Shown piece by piece: positions 1 through 12,355 of a stretch of 64,000 bases of DNA. The stretch is from Halichondria panicea (Eukaryota > Porifera > Demospongiae > Suberitida > Halichondriidae), in contig NC_087393.1 of assembly GCF_963675165.1 (NCBI RefSeq), forward strand, positions 5,196,202 to 5,260,201. The letters run 5' to 3'. The notes under the pieces are model-generated. The model worked only from the letters and a program-made list of their open reading frames with translations, searched no databases and had not been told where the DNA came from. The first letter of the stretch is position 1; the number at the start of each line of letters is the position of its first letter. Both the position numbers and the translations under genes were made by a program.

Positions 1-3
1 GGG

Positions 4-639
4 GGCACTCCGCGGAGGGGGCAGGGTCAGAGGGGACGAGGAGGATTCAGACAACAACAGCAGCAACAATTCACTGGTGGTGCCGGTACTGGGTAAGTGT
101 GCGAGGCTTATAATGTGTAGTCTGCCATTAGAAAGCCTCACTGTTTTTATCTCTTGAAGTGCATGTAATTTTCAAAAGCCTAATAGAAAGAGTACTGTTG
201 TGCGTGTTTACGATACTGTGTAACCAATTTTGTTGGTTTTCCTCAGTGGTGGCTTAGGTGGTGGGCGTGGAAATAGGGGGCGTGGTGGGAGAGGACGTGG
301 TAGAGGGAGAGGTGGCAGAGGGGCCAAGACTCCAGTACCCACGGCTGATGAACTAGACGCTGAATTAGATGCCTGGAAAGGAGGAGTAAGTACTCACTAT
401 CTATTGCTGTGTTGTAGATCTCTGAGATAAGTGTATGGGATGCAAGTGTTCCAGTGACTTAGTTGTGAAATAATAGATAATAGAGAGAATCACAATCGTG
501 CATTTATAATATTTAAGGAGCGTAGAGCTTTGTAGTACCTTCATTTGATTGTTAGTATTGTTATATAATAAACTCATGATGCATGAGGTTATAATCATGT
601 GATTGTCTCTCTATGCAGGCTGAAGCAATGGAGTCTTAG
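4..639 (+). CDS. 3' end of an RGG-rich mRNA-export adaptor (ALYREF/THOC4- or CHTOP-like), partial
   Basis: Three exons join in frame: 4-92, 247-385 and 619-639 (stop TAG 637-639), with GT-AG borders. The peptide is Gly/Arg-rich with a Gln run in the first exon, then dense RGRGG repeats, and ends with the motif TADELDAELDAW plus a short tail. The ELDAELDAY-type end is the hallmark of the FoP duplication motif found at the C-terminus of ALYREF and of CHTOP, which load onto mRNA with the TREX export complex and bind UAP56 in the nucleus. The RRM that would separate the two families lies outside the window, so the choice stays open. RGG runs are typical methylation targets of PRMT1. Confidence 0.7.
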
Positions 640-868
640 GAGATCGTTTCTGGCTGATTGTAATAGCACTAGACTCTTTTGTTAGTATCTTTAATACTCT
701 CCACATATGACATTGCTACCTCGTTTTTTGGTTTAATGGTTTTGTACTGTTTAGCACTCGTCTTGAAAGAAAAATTACACTCAGTGATTATATGATAAAA
801 TTTCTCTCGTAACAATTTTTAAGAACTGATTATGTTAAATAATAAAAACAAGTTCCATTTGGTAGAGT

Positions 869-1201
869 TCAGAATTTGGTAGTGTTCATGTTGTACAGAT
901 CCAGTCTCATTTTGACGGGTCCAAATCCATGAGTAACCGTTCCGTTATAGACAGTGTAGCTCATATCAGCACAGGGAGTGTTGTCCTGAGCTTTGGTCAG
1001 GTTGTGCTCAAACAGTTTGTACTCCCAGTAGTGCTTTGGGTCCATACAAGCCTCTCCACATTTCTTATGCTCCTCATTCACACTGAAGTACTTGTACAGG
1101 TCCTGGCTGTTGTCACACTTGAGGCAGCAAGGGTCATCCTTGAGGGCAGTGGTCCACACACAGTAGGACACCAGCAGGAGGCTTCCCAACACCTTAAACA
1201 T
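869..1201 (-). CDS. small secreted Cys-rich protein of unknown function
   Basis: Single-exon 110-residue ORF. Residues 1-19 form a clear signal peptide (MFKVLGSLLLVSYCVWTTA). The mature part holds a CCLKC cluster near its start, then CGEAC and a later single Cys, plus N-glycosylation sequons (NLT, NGT, NTT). The end has a GFGPVKMRLDLY stretch. It is likely secreted and disulfide-bonded; I do not recognise a named family. Its start codon lies 182 bp from the divergent MRPL12 start, so the two probably share a promoter region. Confidence 0.7.
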   Translation of the reverse strand: MFKVLGSLLLVSYCVWTTALKDDPCCLKCDNSQDLYKYFSVNEEHKKCGEACMDPKHYWEYKLFEHNLTKAQDNTPCADMSYTVYNGTVTHGFGPVKMRLDLYNMNTTKF

Positions 1202-1383
1202 ATCTCAGTAGCAGACTTCAATGTAAAAAGAGTCTAGAGTGTTTTTTCCAGTGATTCTGCAGACTTTTGTAGGGGGCGTGGCTCATAATATTCTGCAGCC
1301 GTCAGCATGTTTTGGAAGGGGCGTAGCTTAGTGTGCTCAACCACGTGTATGATGTGTATCAATTAGAACTACTAAATTCTACA
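1202..1383. promoter_or_regulatory. shared divergent promoter region (secreted protein / MRPL12)
   Basis: Only 182 bp separate the start codons of two divergent genes. No clear TATA box is seen. GC-box-like sequence (gggggcgtggct, ggggcgtagct) occurs twice, which fits a housekeeping bidirectional promoter. The regulatory role is inferred from position. Confidence 0.45.
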
Positions 1384-2223
1384 ATGGCTGGAAGAATTCT
1401 CTGCTCCTACTGCCACAGACAAGGCTTTAAGCAACTGAGAAGGTGACTAGTAGATGTTTATAACTCAGTAACACACATTTAGTTCTATCTGGAATTCTAC
1501 AGACTTGCAGTTCGCTCCAGATGGCTGTCAGCTACTGCTGAGGAGACAGTCCCCTCTCCCGTGGGCAGCAGTAACTATCCTCCAAAGATAGAGCAGATAG
1601 TGAATGACATATCACAACTCACTCTACTAGAGACATCACAACTCAACGAGCTATTGAAGGTCATAGCTGTATACTAAATACAGACGTATTTCCTTCTGTT
1701 TGTCTATCGTCTGTAGCTAGCTATTTATATATACAATTGATATTTGGTTTATTTCCTACAGGCTACTTTGAACATTCCTGATGCACCAATGATGGCAATG
1801 GGGCCGATGCCCTTAGCTTCCTCAGAGGTAATAATGTTAAGAGTTATTCAGTCATTATACTATTGTTTCTGCTCTCAGGATGAAGTAAGTCCAAAGAAGG
1901 AAGAACAGAGTGAGTTCACAGTGCGACTGGTCAAGTATGAGGAGAGCTCCAAGATCAAGCTAATCAAGGAGATCAAAGTATTAATGGATGGAATGAACTT
2001 AGTACAGGTGATAAAGCCAATATACTCTCACTGTTTTCTATATAGTTGAATTTCTGTACTCCACCCTTATCCCCTGTCCACACTAATATTTTGTCAACAC
2101 ACACAGTCTAAGAAGTTTGTGGAGGGTGTGCCTCAGGTGATAAAGTCTGAGGTGAGCAAGGAGGAGGCAGAGAGACTGAAGGTGGCTCTGGAAGCAGCTG
2201 GTGGGGTGGTGGAACTGGACTAG
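1384..2223 (+). CDS. MRPL12: mitochondrial large ribosomal subunit protein bL12m
   Basis: Five exons keep frame: 1384-1442, 1503-1659, 1762-1827, 1879-2007, 2107-2223, about 175 residues. The N-terminus is Arg/Cys-rich and fits a mitochondrial import signal. Next comes an L12 dimerisation-like segment (PPKIEQIVNDISQLTLLETS), a linker, and the globular C-terminal domain: FTVRLVKYEESSKIKLIKEI, then KKFVEGVPQVIKSEVSKEEA, ending in LKVALEAAGGVVELD. These are the diagnostic L7/L12 C-terminal motifs that contact translation factors on the mitoribosome stalk. Length is near that of animal MRPL12 (about 198 aa). Confidence in the assignment is high. Confidence 0.95.
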
Positions 2224-3063
2224 CTAGTATAATTATAGAGACTGTTCTGTTCACTCATTATTGTTGACTATGTTTGTCACTGAAAAAATTTGTTCCATAA
2301 AAAAATTTCAGCTTATTTTATAACATGAATATATTTTTGCATGGTTGTATAGCTAGCTAGCTAGTGATAGTGCTTTGCAACATGTCTACAAGAAAAAGTT
2401 TTTTCCTTATAATTACTAACCTCCTGTAATTAGAATAGAATGTCGATTGTTTTATTGACCCGATATGATGTCATTGCAGCATCATTACATCATCACATGC
2501 ACTATGTGTAATATGAACATGTTCAATTGAAATAAATGTCAGAAATGGTGAATTTAATACAAACGATAACATACCAGCAATACATACACAACATAACATG
2601 ATGTCAAAAAAGTGGAAGATTTCTGAACTAGCACACACACAAATGCTTGATAAGTGGGTCACATGTATACAAATGATGTATATAATGAAGAGGGTATTTT
2701 TGTGCTTCATGAAGTATATAATTATAATTATAACAACACACTAAATGTACCTAGTGAACTTCATCACAACAGTTTGGGGTCCTGGTTCCTATGGTGACAG
2801 GGGGATAGTTCGGATACATACAAAATAGTGGCCACACGTTTGTCATGATACTATAAATAAGAAACTACGTAACCTGATGCTATAAATAGAACAGAATAAG
2901 GGGTACAAATGACACTACGTAATATTTGAAAGCGATCCTTCGTAGACTGATTGATAAGAATGAACCTGAATAAACTGATTGAAGACGTACAAAAAATAAG
3001 ACAATTAAAGTCAATTAGCCTTCACTCCCAAAGAAGCTCTTGAAATTATAAATCATCTCAGAG
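2224..3063. other. intergenic, convergent 3' ends
   Basis: AT-rich spacer between the convergent MRPL12 and TNRC6 genes. It holds a tagctagctagctag run near 2350. I see no coding exon or structured repeat. Confidence 0.6.
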
Positions 3064-6000
3064 CTACAACAAACCGTTGGGTAGAAACGGGGACAAGACC
3101 GAGTTGCCTTGGGAACGGTCATCGGGTGTGGTCATTGCCGATGGAATGTCATCGCTCTGATAACCAGTAGAGGGACTGGCTAGTGTTCCTGAGAACTCAC
3201 TGCTCCATGGTGAAGAGATACCAGAGAGGAAGCCACCATCACTCCAAACAGACGATCCTCCCGGTGTGCTCGCTTGACGACTATACGAGTGGGGTGGGGC
3301 TTGTTTCGTGTCCTCCCATTTGAAGACACCAGGACGGGCTCCATCTGATAGGAGGGAGGAGGGTGGGCGGGGCTTAGGGGGCTCGTTGATTTGCTGCCAG
3401 AGTTTCTCCATTTCGCCGTCAGCTACAACTTCAGTGGATGTCTTGCCTCCCCACAGTCCATCAATGTGGCTCTTGGCTTGGAGGGTTTCTTCCACAGAGC
3501 CATAGCCGACTAAAACAAACTCTGGACCCTCGATGAACGATTTGATGTCTCCAAATCCCTTGCATGTGTCCTTGAGGCTCTGTATGTTCAGCTGTGTGTG
3601 GGTGGTGTGTGTGGGTGGGTGGTGTGGGGGTACAATAACTTACAAACGTATTCATGCCGAGAAAATAAATAAATACATTGTGTGGAGGTGTGTGAAATAA
3701 ACATCAAATAGGCCTATTAAACCACACACAATACTCCTTTTCAGTCCACAAACATTTTAAAGGCGTGTTATTTGCTTGGACTTGAATTGTATGGAGGATA
3801 GCAATCAGTAGCCTAAACCAGACACTAACACTAACACTAACACACACACACACACATCACTAACCTGAGGACTGTTGGTACGTATGACCAGCCAGGGGGA
3901 CAGAGCTGCTCCTCCCATCTTCTTACCACCAGCCTGCCATTCTGAGAATACACCCTCTGGCCACGCTCTATCACTAGAGGGGGTCTCAGGCTGGCTCCAC
4001 CCACCACGTCCACCTCCGCTCTTAGGCCATGCCCCTCCATCCACCCCCCACACGGGATCAGCACTGGTGGGGGTCTCGGGGATCCACTCAGAGTGTGTGT
4101 CCATCGGTGTGCGGCTACCTCGACGTGACGTATACTGGTTAGGCAAGAGTGTAGAGGGAGGCGGCTGTTGTCTCCAGCCTCCGTGCTCCAGAGAACTCAC
4201 TGGCGTGGATGGTAGACTGATGCGTCCGGGCCTCTGAGGACCGTTCCAACCTCGACCAGCGTTGTAGGTCTGTGGCCGTGGGTCCACGGCTGTGTTGCTC
4301 CAAGGGTGGTCACCTCGAACAGAAGGGTGGCCCTGGTTCCCGTAGTAATTGGTGTCAGTACTCAGAGATCTCGAGAACTTGTGTTGTTGTTGACCCCCGA
4401 AACGGCTTTGTGGCTGTTGTCCATACGAACTTGTAGACTGTGACATTGTCCTTTGAGGTCCGGGGGAGCCGTAGTACTGTTCAGTGTGTTTCGATAGTCC
4501 GTCGTTCTTTCTTGGTGGTTGCCACGGAACACCGGGCCTAAACTCTTGAATTTGGTGAACTGGCTTCGGGCCGAGAGACGGTGACATCATACTGTTCGTG
4601 GACGAGCTTCTGAAGGGTGGGGAAAATGGGGAGGTGCTACTGTAGCCGGAGGACGGTGGTAGATTGCCTCCGTACATGTTATCTGTGCCATCTTCTTGAC
4701 TGGGTATGAACCTCTGCAGTTTTGACATGCTTCTTGGCTGTTGAGTAGTACCGTGAGAACGTTGCGATATCGACATGTCCCTTAGTCCGTACGTTAGATC
4801 TCCGTTTCCCTCGGAAAAGTGAGTGTGGCTTTGTTGTTTCATCCTCGGATTAAACATGGAGGAGTTGTGCTGACTCAGCACTTGTTGCTTGAGCTGTGAG
4901 ATGATGTCATTCGTACGTCCCAGTTGAACTTTGAGTGGATGTTGAGGGGGTAGGGTACTGATACCAGTGGGCGGGGCTTGGGAGATCAACTTCTGTCGGA
5001 CCATCTGAGCTTGATTAAGCTGCTGGGAGAGGCACTTCTGTATTGATTGTATATTTCCGGAAGGCTGCCCCATTTGGAGTTTGGCCACGGCCTGGGACCG
5101 CAAGAGGAGGTCCTTGACCATAATATTGTTCTGTATAATCTGGGACTGAGCGTTGGGGTACACTGGTTGGAAGGCCGCAGGTTCTTTAGTGTCGTCAAAC
5201 GAGTTCCACTTGGTTTTGATGGTGTAGCCGCCGGGTTCAGTGTGAGTGGTGGTTGGCATGTCCAGTCCTCCGCTGTGGCTGTGGGAGAGGTGAGGCTCTG
5301 AGGCAGACGGCTGTGTGTGTGTGGGTGTGTGAGAGGTGAAGCTCTGAAGCAGACGGCTGTGTGCATCATAAAAACACAGTGTGGACTACACCCTTTTTAG
5401 AGTACTAGAATCGGCTTTTTAAATAGAGTTCTGATGGTCTAATTTATGATTCTCTGAAAGCTTAGAATTAAGGAGCTCAAATTTGACACGCCCACACATA
5501 CTCACAGTCATTTTCCAACTACTGTTGGATGGCTCAGGGTGGGGTAGCTTCTCCTCTGCCCATCCTGCTTTTCCTGCATTCTCATTGGACGACCAGTTTG
5601 CTGAGTCAGCTGGATACTCTCCACTCTTGGGATGGGGGGAGTGAGACCCACCGTTCCAACCTATACACGTGTCATGATAATCACACCACCCTAGGTTCCT
5701 ATGTGTACCACTACCCTGTGTGTACCACTACCCTGTGTACCACTACCCTCTGTGTACCACTTCCCTGTGTGTACCACTTCCCTGTGTGTACCACTACCCT
5801 GTGTGTACCACTACCCTGTGTGTACACTACCCTGTGTGCACCACTACCCTGTGTGTGTACCACTACCCTGTGTGTACCACTACCCTGTGTGTGTACCACT
5901 ACCCTGTGTGTGTACCACTACCCTGTGTGTGTACCACTACCCTGTGTGTACCACTACCCTGTGTGTGCACCACTACCCTGTGTGCACCACTACCCTGTGT

Positions 6001-9000
6001 GCACCACTACCCTCTGTGTGTACCTGTGTGCACCACTACCCTCTGTGTGTACCACTACCCTGTGTGTGTACCACTACCCTGTGTGCACCACTACCCTGTG
6101 TGCACCACTACCCTGTGTGCACCACTACACTGTGTGTACCACTACCCTCTGTGTGTACCACTACCCTCTGTGTGTACCACTACCCTGTGTGCACCACTAC
6201 CCTGTGTGCACCACTACCCTATGTGTACACACAAGAAATCAGCTTCTGCAATGAGGCCGAATTGGGTAACCCTAACTCGAGTTTTGGGCAGTCAAAGTTA
6301 GCTAGGTTTTCTATTTTGCAAACTAAAGCTTCCTATGGCTAGTTTTACTGACAGCAGTGTCCTCACACAACTATACCTGTACACACGAATATAGCTCACC
6401 GTTGATGATGGGTGGTTGCTCACTGCCTGTCATTCTGACCATGTCATCAGGGGGAATCCCCCAGTATTCCGTGCCCTTGTCCGTGTCGTCTGTCCTAGTG
6501 GGGGAGGGCAGTTGGCCCCACCCACTCGGAGCACTGTGCAGCGACTCTAGACCACCTTCTAGCTCGGCGAGGGTCTTGCGTGGGCGGGGTAGGATTAGTC
6601 CCGCACCCGCACTACTACGCCCCAGACTGTTGGTGGAGTTGGTTGAGGTGGTCTGCTCATACCCTCTGTAAGAATGTGTGCATGAAACTCAAGTCTAGAT
6701 CGTATGTGGGAAAATACTAGATCCAGTACACGCAGGACTACAAGCAAATTAATTAGATTTCACACAATAATTATTAACATAACAGTGTGTCTTCCCACAG
6801 AAAAATACCCCTAATTCTATACTGTGATGTACGGACATGTACCACAAGATTACTCAGATAAGCCGCCCCCCACACCCACCCACCCACCCACCCACACACA
6901 CACACACACACAACACTGTACCTATTCATCTTCCGTGGACTAGCAGACCGTGATGACACACTATTAGCACTTGTTCGGCCTGACCTCCAGACTCCGGCCA
7001 GTTCCTGTGTGGGCGTGCTTGTACCAGACATGTTAGTTTGTGCCTTGGTAGGACTTGAATCCTCCCGAGAATATGGCATTTTTGAGGCAGTAGACGACAC
7101 GTTGGTATCATTGTGACCCTCGGTAACAGTCTCCTTACGAGTGGCGGAATCAGTTTCACAACTTTCTTGCTTGTTCCAAGACACTTTTTCACGTATTTTC
7201 TCGCTTTCGTCAACTGGTTTTGTATCCAAGGTGTGCATTTTCCAGTTAGCTCCCGTAGTTCTTGACTCCCATGGGCCAGAATTCTCTTTAGAGGGTGTGG
7301 TTTGTTTGACAACCATGACAATGCCGCCAGGGCTTTGACTGCGAGAGCTCCCATCGTCGCTAGCCCACCCCCCCTCAGATTGTCCGTTGTGGCCCCACCC
7401 ATCAGTCTCCGTCTTGTTGCCACGCCCCTCTCCCTCCGCCCACCCACCTGCTCCATCTTCCCAAGTGGACTGCCCCCATTCGTTAGAGCTCTCGGGATTG
7501 GATTTTCTCCATCCGCTGCCTTTTGCCGGAAGACCTGTGGACCACCCCCCATCGCTACGGGGACCGGCTGCGGAGATAGAGTGGGCGTGGTCTTGTGAGG
7601 GTGTGTGGGCGTGGGTGTCGGACGGCCATCGCGGGTTGTCTTTAGACGGCTTCTTGGTTACGGCTGTATAGGGAGAGAACCGCACGACAAATTAGCATCA
7701 TAACACTTGACAACGATCAGTTTCAATAGCTTATGTAACACACACAATACATACAATGGAAACAATTCAAAAGTTCGAAGGTCAACAACTGGTATGTACA
7801 TGCACGTACACATAGCTGCCATTGCTACAAGTTGTTGGGAGACTTTGTTACCAAGGCCACAGCAATGAAAGTGAATATGTACAAACTAGATGTATATGGA
7901 GTATTTAATAACAACATGGTGGAGCCATTCACGATCACATAGCTATCACTTGTACCAGTACAACACAGCACCTATTGTTGAATAACCAGACTCTGTGTAG
8001 CTTTAAATTACACACGTACAAATACATCGAGACGAACAAGTTGACAATGACATCTCGTCAACAAGTATAGTATATAGCTAGGCATCCAGCTGATATAGGA
8101 ATGAGCTTTGTAACAGACATTAGCTTCTAAACAAGTCATGCTGGGTCTAGTACATAGACAAAACAAGAGAAAAAAAATGCTTAACAAAACTATGGCATGC
8201 AATATAAAGAAGATATCTCAAAGACCAAGTTTGTACTTGTATGTGCTGATAAGACCATCTCTATACCATAGATACACTAGGCAACATACAATATATCACT
8301 GTCATATCAGATTTAACCAGATGTTCACATAATAGGTGAATGTAAAATGATCCCAATGCTCTCATCATTGTATACACAGCCTGCACCACGATAATACAAC
8401 CACTGTTGGGCCTATTCAGAGGGCCATTATGTACACAAGGTTTTCATTGGATTACATAAAAGACCCGCTATTGACAGACTTAACGAGAGGGGCTTACCCC
8501 TTCCCTCTAATATAAACACACATAATTATCAAAGTACCGCGATACTACAACCACTCTACCACTTTAAACACACACACAGTTACTCAGGAATGAACAGAAT
8601 GCTCCTGACAATTTACTGACTAATATACAAGCATACACACACAATATCCAAGAGTATCAGATGATATCACAAATAAAAGCCATCTAATATATAAAGTGTC
8701 ATGCCTCCAACAGGTTAGAGAGTTAGGCATCCATTATGTATATTATGTGGGTTTGTCTTCTCAAACATTGAAAGCAAAATAAAGTCCTGTTATATTAGAG
8801 AGCTATCTAAACAAGAATCACCTTGTACACGTTGGTATATAAGGTTGGGGGGGGGGGAATATGTATGTGTGTGGGCTTAACAGCTGGTAGGAATACAGTA
8901 TTGGGTGTGTGTGTGTGTGTGTAGGAAATACTTAAGTTGTTGACGTGCGTGTGTGTGGCTACCATTAGAGTACGAAACAATATACGAAAGGAAATACACA

Positions 9001-11183
9001 CTTCCATTATTTGCAATGTCAGCTGGAGTGACAGTGAACAATCATCGATTCTACACTGTCACCGTCGATATCATTAGTACCACTCTAAACAAGTCTCTCT
9101 TTTTTAGGGGAACAACCAAAGCACAATTAACACAAAACAATCGAGCTACAAACACAACACACCAAAAGGGACAACATCTTATGCCAAGAGATAGCACTAA
9201 ATTAGGAGCCATACCTGACACATAGGAGTTGTAGCAAGGCACAGGGCACGCCATTTTAAACTTATCGAACGTCAGTAAAAATGAGATGTAGAAATTGATT
9301 CACTTGACTCATACGTTTCGGTTTGTGTGCAAAATCGTACGAGATTAGGATTTTCAAGTCTTGAGCTTAGAGCCGACTTCAATTCTAATAGCCTGGTGGT
9401 TGAATAGTTGTGATGGGGTAAAAAACTTCCGTGCTGTAGTACTAGAATAAGTGAGGTAGTTGGTTGGATGGTTACTTGCAAATAATCTGTCTTGAGCAAC
9501 TCTTTAGATCCTGTCACATAGTGAGATTGACTTGCTTGAAAGTATAAGACTTGTATTCTAGCTCTCTTACACTAGCTAGCTTGTTCCCTGTGAGCTAAGA
9601 GCAGTGCAGCTATTGTCAGTAGCAGCAAGCTAAACACAAGAGATCGGTTAGCTAGCTACAGACGTTATATGTTCAAGTACAAGGCTGTGGAAGCTTTTAT
9701 GGTTTGTGTTTTCAGTACAGTATGACCACCGGTATGCAGAGTGATGTCACATCCACTGCAGCATTTGACCACAATAATAACTTCTAAGTATTATTGTGCC
9801 AATGCGCACTCAAGGAAGCCAATAATTATTAGCTGCTGCAAAGCTTGCAAAAATGCAAGGCAATAATTATATGGATCAGCTAAGGTCAGCAATTGATACA
9901 AACTTCATTCACGGGTTTAGCAATGGGATTCACCACTACCGCTCAGTCTAGCATGATTTCAAACTGCATACACAAATAAAATTCATGCCAAGAGAACAGC
10001 CCCCTACAGCTGACCTTGGTCCAATAAAGGATCTGATATCATGTACATATATGTTCGACTCCCTGGAGAAGCACACAATTTAAGGGTAAACAATAAATTA
10101 AGTCAGACCCATGTGAGGGAAAGAGCCCCACCCACCCACCAGCCATAGAGGCCAGCCATGCTAAGCAGGGCAGGGCTAACAGCCCCAGTGTGTGGAGCCT
10201 GCACCTCCACAGTCCAGTCTAACAGCCTTGAAGTGGATCATACTACAACCAAGAGTGCATCAAAACAACCCTAAGCTAGTTAGCAAAGCTACAGTTGTAT
10301 ATAGTACTGTCCTCAAGACACCAAGAAATTTGCCAATATCAGCCAGCCTGGCTATGATATTTCCCAGTCAGCAATCCATGGAGACAAAACCACCAACAGT
10401 GGAAACCCCACACAATTCCTAGTAGCCTCACCTTGGCAATTCTTAGTTGTAAATTTCTGAGAGATCTTGGCTTGCTTCTGTAGGAGGAATCTTGGAGGTA
10501 CCTCACGTTGATTATATCTGTTGCTCTGGTGGCCAGTCTCTTCCATCTCATCCGAAAGGGTTAGCTATAGGGGAGAGGATGAGCCCTAGTAGCAACAAAT
10601 CTTCTAGTGACCATACATGTAACGTTTGTTTGGATTGTCCAAATTCAGTGAAATTATGATTTCCTGAAAGCCTGAAGTGAGCTCTTTCAATGGTGGGTTC
10701 AAATCAAAGATTAATTTTAGAGCTGATTTCGACAAAAAACCGTGGGCTATAAGTGGGGGAAAACTTTCAAAATTTTGCCAAATCAAAAGTTTTGAGCTGA
10801 ACTTAATCTTTTGACTGAGCTCGTTAAGAGCTTTCAGAAAATCACAATCTCACTTGATTTGAATAAAAGTTATGGCCAATCAAACATGCAGGTTAAATTA
10901 AGATCAATATATACATGTACGTATACCTGTACAGTACCTTTGCCTTAGGTTTTGTTGCTGAGTTTTCCCACGGTTTCTTCTTGTCGTCTTTTCTCCTCCC
11001 TTCTTTAGCACCCTCTTCTTCCAAGTGTCTGCAAGGCAACAAACAAATAAAAGCTGACCAATAATATTATTATGCAAACAATGCGTGGGAGTGTCCCATC
11101 AGGGGGAAGCCCCAGGGGAACCCCCTCAAATAGTGGGCATGGCTGTTTGCAGGGGCTCACCTGGATTTCCCCTTGCTGTCCAT
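3064..11183 (-). CDS. TNRC6: TNRC6/GW182 scaffold of the miRNA silencing complex
   Basis: Seven coding exons keep frame: 11183-11161, 11028-10938, 10564-10432, 7663-6922, 6665-6400, 5660-5506, 5295-3865 and 3591-3064 (the first two together give 38 codons), about 1,122 residues. The N-terminus holds a KDDKKK stretch and the TNRC6-specific REVPPRF motif. A Trp-rich Argonaute-binding part follows, with repeated GW/WG/SNW motifs (for example TDGWGHNGQSEGGW). The C-terminal silencing part carries a PAM2-like EFRPGVPW (about 4525-4547), a degenerate RRM (SPWLVIRTNSPQ ... GPEFVLVGYGSVEETLQAK) split by the last intron, and Trp motifs (SVWSDGG, SSPWSS) suited to CCR4-NOT binding. It should bridge Argonaute to PABP and deadenylases in cytoplasmic P bodies. 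An upstream 5'UTR exon is likely, since an acceptor lies one base before the ATG. Confidence 0.9.
5700..6234. repeat. intronic minisatellite, ~17-19 bp unit (ACCACTACCCTGTGTGT)
   Basis: About 30 imperfect head-to-tail copies of accactaccctgtgtgt lie in the TNRC6 intron between exons 6665-6400 and 5660-5506. Units differ by 2-bp steps in the GT part and by gtac/gcac variants. The long open frames on both strands here are a by-product of the repeat. Confidence 0.9.
7664..9214. other. TNRC6 intron interior
   Basis: Long AT-rich intron of the main transcript. No coding exon is seen other than the candidate alternative first exon next to it. A short GT microsatellite lies at 8904-8922, and a poly-G run near 8850. 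Confidence 0.5.
9215..9254 (-). CDS. TNRC6: candidate alternative first coding exon of TNRC6
   Basis: A 40-nt piece starts with ATG (9254-9252), encodes 13 codons plus one base, and ends at a good GT donor (tcag|gtatgg). It enters the 7663-6922 exon in the same phase as the upstream exon 10564-10432. No acceptor lies just upstream, which fits a transcription start rather than an internal exon. If used, it would give an isoform without the KDDKKK and REVPPRF segments. Frame and donor are seen; use of the exon is inferred. Confidence 0.4.
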
Positions 11184-12243
11184 ACTACAAGAGAGAGAGA
11201 GAGAGATTGTGATGGAGTGATAATTCACAATGGCGTGGTTTGGATTAATTAACAGTGATAGAAACTGGTGTGTACCTACACGTACAATGTATACAACCAG
11301 CATAATTCACCTGATCTCTTGGCACAACACACATACACACACGTACACACACACTGTGCAGTTGTTAAATCTTCTGCATAATTATTATACTGTACAAGCA
11401 GTTCTATAGGACAAGCACACACACACACGATACTAATGTGCTAACATGCAGCTGTATGACCAACAGAGCATTGAAAGAGAACAGTTAACACACACACTTA
11501 CTAGTTCAAGAGAGAGAGTCCATTGAGCTATCAGAAATGAGGTCTGTGTGTCTGTGTGTGTGTGTGTGTGTGTGAACGTGGAGACAACACTAGCAGATGA
11601 ATGACATGGATCAGTAGCTATGCAATGTACCTGAAGTCATTGGTTCCTTGGTATAAGGGGGAAGTTAATATGAATGCACAATATACATTACATAGGAATA
11701 TAGATTGTCCTGACTAGTAACATCAAAATTCAGATGCCTGATGTTAAATTGAGCATGAAATTGGTTGCCCATTGAAACGCTCGAGTGCCTTCAATTTAAT
11801 ACAAGGAATTAGTGAACACGAATACAATGAGATCACGATTCTAGTCCCCATGGCTGAACACACCACGCCATTACATTAACAGGAAGCACTGTGCTATACA
11901 CATACGTCCATCATCACTGTCATCACAATATCATCATAGTTATATAGTTTATATTATGCAGAATGCTAATTACAATCTCAGGCTCACACACACACACAAA
12001 CACACACTGTGCTCACAAACCTGGTAGGCTCCAGTAGACACTGGAATGATTTCCTGGTTTATACTCTGCTTGTCTGCAAGGCTGCTAGCTAGCTAGCTGC
12101 ATGTGGCCGGCTGGATATAAATAGCTAGCTAGCTCTGGGTGCGGGTCATGACCTTTGCAGTGGAAGTGGGAGGGGCTGCGGAGCTACTAATAAATGTTTA
12201 CTGGAAAGAACTTCTGATCAACTTACCCTCTGCTTGATAAACA
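11184..12243. other. spacer between divergent TNRC6 and PHAF1-like genes
   Basis: About 1 kb between start codons. It holds several CA/GT and GAGA microsatellites (11189-11204, 11545-11572, 11985-12008) and tagctagc runs (12085-12135). It probably contains both promoters and a TNRC6 5'UTR exon; no coding exon is seen. Confidence 0.5.
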
Positions 12244-12249
12244 ATGGTG

Positions 12250-12288
<39 letters not shown>

Positions 12289-12311
12289 CTACACACGCAC
12301 ACGCACACCCC

Positions 12312-12355
<44 letters not shown>

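Noticed and set aside
5529-6342. Long plus-strand ORFs rich in CTTTLCVYHYPV repeats
   Set aside because: They are translations of the intronic 17-19 bp minisatellite; the same tract is open on the other strand, and the segment lies inside the TNRC6 intron.
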